Shown piece after piece: positions 6,551 through 11,829 of a stretch of 11,829 nt of DNA. The position numbers and the translations under genes are program-made. How positions within the stretch are numbered: position 1 is the stretch's first letter; each line of letters starts with the position of its first letter. The notes below the pieces were generated by a model. The model saw nothing but the letters and a program-made list of their open reading frames with translations. It did not search any database and was not told the origin of the DNA. This stretch comes from Bacteroidales bacterium (GTDB lineage Bacteria > Bacteroidota > Bacteroidia > Bacteroidales > JAAUTT01), in the NCBI GenBank assembly GCA_012031335.1, contig JAAUTT010000054.1:1-11829 (forward strand), given 5' to 3'.

Positions 6551-7936
6551 ATGAAAATTTCAAATTGGCTTTTTGCAGGAGTAATTCTCCTGGCAATGAA
6601 TTCGTGTAATAAAGACGAAAGTGATAATATCGACAAAAACGCACACAGCGCTGTTCAATGGACTTACTCTCTGTCTTCTTCCCTGGGGACGGAAGTTGTA
6701 GATGCGGCCCTTCCTGCCTTCGATGAGAAAAATACGGGTTATTACCTCGTAGAGACCGACAATACCGGATTGGGCGATATCAACAATCGCCACGATGTGT
6801 GGATTTTTTCCCTACGCAGCGACAGTTCTTTGCACTGGAAGGTAAAAGTGAACGATGCCACCACCGATGCTCTTGACGAAAATTTTGTTGCCTATGCCAA
6901 CGGTAAGGTAATAGCTTTCCTGAAAGAAAAGCTGGTATGTCTCGATACCCTGAACGGTAATATCGCATGGAGTAAAACAATTAACCGTGAATATTTCGGG
7001 AACAGCCTCTCCATAGCAAACGGTAAGTTATTTTATATCGACCAGTCCAACTCCCAAGATAAGCTCAAGGGTTACAGCCTCGAAACCGGCTCCGAACTTT
7101 GCTCCATAACGGTTAACAGCGGTACAGGCGAATATGTGCGGTGGGATTATACCGCTATTGCCGGTACAAAACTGTTTGTTGTTACTTCGGATATCAATAA
7201 TGCAGGCATGTGGTTATCAAAAATTCTGATATACAATATTTCAGATATCAGTAACACCTCGGTTCCGGCTTTTTACCTGCTCCCCAAGGATCTTTATCCG
7301 AAAAATACCATAATTACAACATCCACAGGCAATGCCTTGTTTTATGCAAAATATGATATGACATCTCCTTACAAAAAATACCTGGTGATGGTGAATGGCA
7401 GCGGGAACGAAGTTTTTAAAAAGGAAGTACCTTCGGATGCCCAATATATCTATACCGATGCTCAGGATAATATCTATTGCCGTACCACTTCCGACACCAA
7501 AATTATCCGGTTTAGCAGCAACGGCGACAAATTGGGAGAGGCTTCTTTTCCCTACTATGATACTTTTGGAGTTTTTGAGATTTTGGAAAACAATACTTTT
7601 TACGGGAATGCCGAAGATGCAGAAACCGGCCTGAGTGTCGTGGCTGTTTACGACCTGATTTCAGGTGCTGAAAAGAGTCGGAGGACGGTTGATTTCCCCT
7701 ATGCACTGCTTGATGGTAACAGCATCGAAGTCACAAAAGAAAACAACCGCCGCGAAGAAGAAAACAGCAGTTTCTCCAATAGTCTTGTCCGGTGTGTCGA
7801 CCGTTCAGGAAATATTATCAGTATATCCGGTAAAAAGATTTACTGTGTAAAAGACGCTGAAAGGAAACTCTTAAAAAGGAGCCTGGGGAAAAGATTTTGC
7901 CAATTATGGAAATACCGGCTCACGCTAAAACGATAA
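6551..7936 (+). CDS. PQQ-type beta-propeller lipoprotein (frameshifted C-terminus)
   Basis: A lipoprotein signal ends at Cys19 (MNSC). The following NKDES resembles the acidic lysine-containing surface-export signal of Bacteroidota lipoproteins, so it may face outward. The rest is repeated beta-propeller blades of the PQQ-like type: SLHWKVKVNDA, LVCLDTLNGNIAWSKTI, LKGYSLETGSEL, IYCRTTSDTKIIRFSSNGDKLGE split over several blades, and ISISGKKIYCVKDA. No PQQ-enzyme active site is evident; such propellers usually bind proteins or ligands. The open frame ends at 7936 with an atypical basic tail. Dropping one A from the A5 run at 7873-7877 gives WGKDFANYGNTGSR and a stop at 7926-7928, a tail typical of this family. 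The 92 bases before the gene hold no recognisable site. Confidence 0.8.
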   Translation: MKISNWLFAGVILLAMNSCNKDESDNIDKNAHSAVQWTYSLSSSLGTEVVDAALPAFDEKNTGYYLVETDNTGLGDINNRHDVWIFSLRSDSSLHWKVKVNDATTDALDENFVAYANGKVIAFLKEKLVCLDTLNGNIAWSKTINREYFGNSLSIANGKLFYIDQSNSQDKLKGYSLETGSELCSITVNSGTGEYVRWDYTAIAGTKLFVVTSDINNAGMWLSKILIYNISDISNTSVPAFYLLPKDLYPKNTIITTSTGNALFYAKYDMTSPYKKYLVMVNGSGNEVFKKEVPSDAQYIYTDAQDNIYCRTTSDTKIIRFSSNGDKLGEASFPYYDTFGVFEILENNTFYGNAEDAETGLSVVAVYDLISGAEKSRRTVDFPYALLDGNSIEVTKENNRREEENSSFSNSLVRCVDRSGNIISISGKKIYCVKDAERKLLKRSLGKRFCQLWKYRLTLKR

Positions 7937-7950
7937 AAAGTTAGGTGCCT

Positions 7951-7989
7951 TTCCCGGGGGATTAATAAAGAGGTCTTCCGGGAATTTTC
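7951..7989 (+). terminator. Possible intrinsic terminator after the beta-propeller gene
   Basis: TTCCCGG at 7951-7957 pairs perfectly with CCGGGAA at 7978-7984, separated by 20 bases and followed by TTTT. The long loop and short U run make it weak, but its place just past the corrected stop at 7928 fits. Confidence 0.35.
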
Positions 7990-8034
7990 TACAGAACATC
8001 TGATTAAAAAATGGTTATTAGTCTTTTTTTTATG

Positions 8035-8067
8035 TTGCAATAATTCGGATTATTTTCGATATTGCAA
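8035..8067 (+). promoter_or_regulatory. Inverted repeat directly before the TPR regulator start
   Basis: TTGCAATA at 8035-8042 is perfectly complementary to TATTGCAA at 8060-8067 with a 17-base centre. The right arm ends five bases before the ATG at 8072. It could be a dimeric operator or a weak mRNA hairpin. The sequence is AT-rich, so chance is a real possibility. Confidence 0.3.
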
Positions 8068-8071
8068 TGTC

Positions 8072-9786
8072 ATGATAATAAGCAAATCCTTCCTATTCCT
8101 GCTGTTATGCAGTTTTTATTTAAATTCCCCGGATATTGTTGGGCAAAAAATTCTTCCGGCAATTATAAGCAGGACATTTTCCGGTTACCACTATATGAGT
8201 CTCATGAGAGTGATTCCCTGATAACCGATACGATTTATATTCGCAGATTACTGCTTAAAGCCGAAAATGAAAACAATCAGGAAGCTGTTTTGCGTTGTCT
8301 TATAGCACTTTCTGTCCGCTCGCGCGAACAGGGTCAGCTTAAATCAGGTTTTCATCAGTTGGAGCACATTATTCGCAAGGCACAAATGTTGAATAACAGC
8401 AGAATGCTGATGGTCGCTTTTAATAACTACGCAGTACTATGCCGACGGGTCGACCGTCTTAATGGTGCTTCGGGCTATCACCTGCAAGCCCTGAAAATTG
8501 CCGAGGGCTTCTCAAACAAAAACGACAGGCTAATACTTAAAAGTAAATGTGCGGCTTTAAACGGGTTAGGAAATATCTCCCTGTCACTCAAACAGTATTT
8601 TGATGCGTTGCCTTATTTTTCACAGGCCATTAAAATTGAACAGGAACTGGGCAGCAAAGTGGGGATGGCCATTAACGAAGCAAATATCGGTGCTGTGCTC
8701 GAATTAATTTCCTTGCCCGACTCAGCGCTCTATCATTATAAAAAGGCATTGGAACTTAACAGACTCGGCAAGAGTGCAAAAGGAGTTGCCATTTGTTTAG
8801 TATCCATGGGTGATGTCCTGGCTTCGCAAGGAAAATATCATGATGCTATTGGTCATTTTGGTAAGGCATTACAGATTACCGATAGTATCGGGGATGTTTA
8901 TCATTGGCTTTCCGCAAATCATTCCTGTGTCAAAACTCTTATTAAAACCGGTCGTATCGCGGAAGCCAAAAAGCTGGCACTTGAATCGGTTAATAAGTCG
9001 CAGCATGCGGGCATCATTTTTTATCTCACACAAACATATTTATTGTTATCCGAAATATCCGAAAAAGAACATAATTCATCATTAGCACTCCATTACCTGA
9101 AAATCGGAAATATTTATAAGGATTCCATTGATGCTGAGAGTAATTTTACGGCGATTCAGGACCTCAAGTTAAAATACGAAACCGAAAAAAAGGAGCGGCA
9201 GATATCCTGGCTCGAACAACAAGACAAGAACCATCGTACCGTTCGTAATATTTTGGTGGTGCTTTCGGTTTTGCTGATCGCACTTGTAACCACACTTTGG
9301 TATATTGCCCGCTTCAGAAGACTTGGCATCCGCCAGAAAGAGCTCCTGTTGTTGCGCGAGCAGCAATTGAACAAGATGACACAGGATAAGCTGAATGCCG
9401 AACTGGAATTCAAAAACCAGGAATTAATAACCATTGCCAATCAGTTGGCCTCGAAAAACGAAATGCTTGCTCAATTGCGGACCTCGCTCGAGGACCTGGG
9501 GTATTCGGGCAATGTTTTATCACCATACAACAGCGACCTGTCCTTGGAAAAGGACTGGGAGATTTTTTGTCTCAAGTTTGAAAATGTATATCCCCATTTC
9601 TTTAAAAATCTGAGAGAAACATTTACCGATATCTCTGTCAGGGAAGAACGACTGTGTGCTTACTTAAGGATTAATATGACATCTAAGGAAATTGCCCAGA
9701 TACTGAATGTTACCGTTGCTGCCGTGGATAAAAGCCGTAACCGGCTGCGCAAAAGCTTTCCCTACCTTCCGATAAGAACCTTGTAG
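8072..9786 (+). CDS. Membrane regulator: periplasmic TPRs, one TM helix, cytoplasmic LuxR-type HTH (frameshift after signal peptide)
   Basis: The main frame starts only at a TTG (8062) or internal ATG (8107) and has an implausible N-terminus. In another frame the ATG at 8072 begins a good signal peptide (MIISKSFLFLLL, cleavage near IVGQ). Adding one A to the A6 run at 8145-8150 joins it to NSSGNYKQDIF. After the join, tetratricopeptide repeats run to about 9130 (GNISLSLKQYFDALPYFSQA, then MGDVLASQGKYHDAIGHFGK). One membrane helix lies at 9241-9309, then a charged coiled coil (9330-9480), and last an HTH of LuxR/GerE type with MTSKEIAQILNVTVAAVDKS near 9676-9735. This architecture is known in Bacteroidota as a transmembrane transcription factor. 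It likely senses a periplasmic partner; the neighbouring propeller lipoprotein is a candidate target or partner by position only. Confidence 0.8.
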
Positions 9787-9932
9787 AATTTATGTACCAA
9801 ATAGGCTAATGTATTATTGATAATCAATGGAAAACGTTTGACTCCTTTCTTCAAAACTTCAACATATCCTTACCCTGCCAAAGCCTGGTAACAGCTGGTT
9901 TTTTCATTGAAAATATACGCGAAAAATATCCT

Positions 9933-10682
9933 TCACTCATACCTCAAACTCTCTACCGGGTTCCTCGTTGCCGCCCGCCAGCTCTGCCAGCTCACCGTAA
10001 TAAGGGCTATCGCCATCGCTATTCCTCCAGCCGCCGCAAACACCCACCAACTCATCTCTGTTTTATAAGCAAAGTTTTCGAGCCATTTGTGCATGGCATA
10101 CCAGGCAATAGGGCAGGCGAGGAGACACGATAGAATAACCCACTTAAGGAAGTTACCATTGAGCATTACAAGAATTTCAGACATTCGTGCGCCGTTCACT
10201 CTGCGTACGCCTAATCTCTTTGGTTCGTTTTCTGCAACAAAGGCTGCCAGACCGAAAAGTCCCAGGCTGCTGATGACAATTGCAATAAACGTAAAGAGGG
10301 CCACCAGCTTTCCAATTCGTTCCTCTTCTTTAAACTTTTGGTTGTACTGATCGTCTACAAACGCATAATCGAATGGAGCTGCCGGTGCAATTTTCTTCAA
10401 TACATTTTCTATTTTGGGCAATGCCTGTGAAGCACTAACGGCGGGATGAATCCTGATATAAAGATGTTTCTGGTCTTCTTCGGTGGGTATTAAAATGGTT
10501 GGAACAGCAGGATCGAAAGGCGACCCTTTTATCATATCCTTTACAATGCCGAGGATTGTATAGCTTGGTTTGTCGTTATAAGCTGGACTTGTTCTATAAA
10601 CGATTTCACCAATAGGAGAGGGTAATTCCATCATTTTTAGTGCCGATTCATTTATGATAATGGTCGACAAATCGCTTTTCAT
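9933..10682 (-). CDS. C-terminal fragment of FtsX-like permease
   Basis: This 249-residue piece contains most of the second periplasmic domain (TIIINESALKMM, YTILGIVKDM) and the last three membrane helices of the final FtsX domain, near LVALFTFIAIVISSLGLFG, FLKWVILSCLLACPIAWY and WWVFAAAGGIAMAIALI. It ends in the family-typical WRAATRNPVESLRYE. RRVNGARMSEILVMLNGNF is the usual conserved loop after the first of these helices. The ATG at 10682 is probably an internal methionine, not a start. Confidence 0.75.
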   Translation of the reverse strand: MKSDLSTIIINESALKMMELPSPIGEIVYRTSPAYNDKPSYTILGIVKDMIKGSPFDPAVPTILIPTEEDQKHLYIRIHPAVSASQALPKIENVLKKIAPAAPFDYAFVDDQYNQKFKEEERIGKLVALFTFIAIVISSLGLFGLAAFVAENEPKRLGVRRVNGARMSEILVMLNGNFLKWVILSCLLACPIAWYAMHKWLENFAYKTEMSWWVFAAAGGIAMAIALITVSWQSWRAATRNPVESLRYE

Positions 10683-11542
10683 GTCTCTTGAAAAATCACG
10701 ACCTGCAGTAATTTTAATCCCAATGTTTTACAATACTCCGGAGTTATTCTAACCACGTTAAAAGAAGGACTTTCTTCCTTAACCTTTTGATTTTTCCAGG
10801 TGAAATCAGAATTCCATCCTTTGGTAGTTGTAACAGGATAGTTAGAGGCAGTAATTTCATAGACTGCTCCTGAGTTTTTAAGTTCATCTCTCAAGGTGAG
10901 GAATTTACCTTTATAATCGGGAGTGTTCATGTAAAGAGTTAAAAGTCCCTTGGGAGAATACCCTACCGGCCGGTTTTTGGCATGCAGAATTTGTTTGTAT
11001 ATAATTAGTGAACCGATTATGAGCGCAATTGAAATTGTAAATTGAAAAACAACGAGTATTTCTCTGGAGGAAGTCCCCAAACGATTTGTTTTATGTATCC
11101 CCGAGATAGCTCTTAAGGGCTTCAGTTTTGAAAGATAAAGGGCAGGATATATTCCGGCAAGCAGGTTTACAAGTAATAAAAAGGCTAATGATACTGACCA
11201 GAATTGCCAGCTATTCCAGGGGATTTGCAAATTTTTACCCGATGTATGATTGAACCAGCCGAGCGATAACAGTAAAGTGGCGAGCGCTAATAAGTAAGCA
11301 ATCAGAATTGTTAGCATCGATTCGTTTAAAAAGTGCCTGATGATCCACAAACGTGTTGAACCAAAGGTCTTTCGAATTCCTATTTCCCTGGCATAAAAGT
11401 CGGATCGCGAAGTACACAGGTTCACATAATTGATGCAAGCCAGAATAAGGATTAAAAAGCCAATCGCCATCAATATCTGCAGCATTTCAAAACGACTGTT
11501 CGATATCTCTGCTCCATTTTGAAGGATGAATGCAGATGCCAC
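10679..11542 (-). CDS. Middle fragment of FtsX-like permease
   Basis: The piece holds the first FtsX domain: helices near ILMAIGFLILILACINYVNL, MLTILIAYLLALATLLLSL and FWSVSLAFLLLVNLLAGIY, with the conserved AREIGIRKTFGSTR loop. A further helix (LVVFQFTISIALIIGSLII) opens the second half. The first nine residues from the nominal ATG and the last eight or so (VVIFQET) are out-of-frame noise produced by the two shifts. Confidence 0.7.
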   Translation of the reverse strand: MASAFILQNGAEISNSRFEMLQILMAIGFLILILACINYVNLCTSRSDFYAREIGIRKTFGSTRLWIIRHFLNESMLTILIAYLLALATLLLSLGWFNHTSGKNLQIPWNSWQFWSVSLAFLLLVNLLAGIYPALYLSKLKPLRAISGIHKTNRLGTSSREILVVFQFTISIALIIGSLIIYKQILHAKNRPVGYSPKGLLTLYMNTPDYKGKFLTLRDELKNSGAVYEITASNYPVTTTKGWNSDFTWKNQKVKEESPSFNVVRITPEYCKTLGLKLLQVVIFQET

Positions 11543-11829
11543 CTGTCCATTGGGTGCAGAAAAAGCTCGGTATTAGTTTTCGGATCGTAATGTCGCAGAG
11601 CTTTCCTGATCGCAGAAGAAGTCTCCGGAAAACCGGCACCTGGTTTCAATTGTACCAGCAGATACATGTTATAATTATCCCAAACATTCAGATTCGACCA
11701 CCCTTCGAGATACCTGTCAAGCGGTGCAAGGTATTTTGCTTCGGCAAATTCAGTATTGCCTGGTAAATCCTTATACACTCCGGTAACCATCAAATCGAAG
11801 GATGCATCCATTTTAACCATTTGTCCAAT
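11470..11829 (-). CDS. Periplasmic-core fragment of FtsX-like permease, open at the window edge
   Basis: The frame stays open through the end of the window (reading IGQ before the first methionine), so the true start is outside. It encodes the end of the MacB-like periplasmic core: FDLMVTGVYKDLPGNTEF, YNMYLLVQLKPG, and LHPMDRWHLHSSFK. After that lysine the frame is lost and the last 12 or so residues are not meaningful. Confidence 0.7.
   Translation of the reverse strand: MGQMVKMDASFDLMVTGVYKDLPGNTEFAEAKYLAPLDRYLEGWSNLNVWDNYNMYLLVQLKPGAGFPETSSAIRKALRHYDPKTNTELFLHPMDRWHLHSSFKMEQRYRTVVLKCCRY

Larger units (their letters stand above)
9933..11829 (-). pseudogene. FtsX/MacB-like ABC transporter permease, split by two frameshifts and partial at the right edge
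   Basis: Three minus-strand open frames form one permease of the large Bacteroidota FtsX family, usually near 800 residues; about 630 are in view. Order from the N-terminal side: the tail of a periplasmic core domain, a first FtsX domain, a second periplasmic domain, and a final FtsX domain. About seven membrane helices are visible, with the first helix expected beyond the window. Adding one A to the A4 run at 11517-11520 restores HSSFKNGAEIS. Adding one G to the G2 run at 10702-10703 restores LLQGRDFSRDMKSD. Relatives act with an ATPase in export or mechanotransmission across the envelope; the substrate is unknown and no ATPase gene lies in the window. It converges with the TPR regulator. 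Confidence 0.85.

Noticed and set aside
8062..8110. TTG at 8062 as start of the TPR regulator
   Set aside because: The peptide it adds is not signal-like, while the ATG at 8072 in another frame encodes a convincing signal peptide.
9880..9905. Possible terminator between the convergent regulator and permease (AAAGCC with GGTTTT)
   Set aside because: Only six pairs including a G-U, with a very short T run beyond the stem; too weak to list.

Overview
The window looks like chromosomal DNA from a member of the Bacteroidota (Bacteroidia-like). The signs are A-rich leaders with no Shine-Dalgarno motif, lipoproteins with acidic residues after the lipobox cysteine, an OmpA protein with a LamG-like insert, a periplasmic-TPR/transmembrane/HTH regulator, and an FtsX-type permease ending in a WRAATRNPVESLRYE-like tail. 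No RNA genes, CRISPR arrays, insertion sequences or phage genes are visible, and no gene-free stretch exceeds 300 bases.

Layout. (1) 20-2116, plus strand: a molybdate uptake block made of a stand-alone two-domain Mop/TOBE protein, the permease ModB and the ATPase ModC. modB and modC share an ATGA overlap. modA is not present and may lie just upstream of the window. (2) 2239-2803, minus: a small conserved-looking protein of unknown function. (3) 2946-3833, minus: a secreted alpha/beta-hydrolase (esterase type) with an intact catalytic triad. (4) 4046-6458, plus: a lipoprotein gene followed after one base by an OmpA-family envelope protein. (5) 6551-7936, plus: a PQQ-type beta-propeller lipoprotein. 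(6) 8072-9786, plus: a membrane regulator with periplasmic TPRs and a cytoplasmic LuxR-type HTH. (7) 9933-11829, minus: an FtsX/MacB-like ABC permease that runs off the right edge.

The strongest observation is that five loci carry seven apparent one-base frameshifts, most explained by a one-base change in a short homopolymer. Repairing them restores family-typical sequence: a new start for the small minus-strand gene, two compensating shifts in the lipoprotein, the C-terminal tail of the beta-propeller, the signal peptide of the TPR regulator, and joining of three permease pieces. The mod genes, hydrolase and OmpA gene read cleanly. This pattern suggests read or assembly error more than gene decay, but the sequence alone cannot decide.

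The second observation is regulatory. Two intergenic regions each hold three direct repeats at exact 11-base spacing sharing GTCAT-N6-GTCAT, the geometry of PhoB/OmpR-type operators. One lies upstream of the small minus-strand gene and the other upstream of the lipoprotein-OmpA pair. No convincing new defence or mobile system was found.
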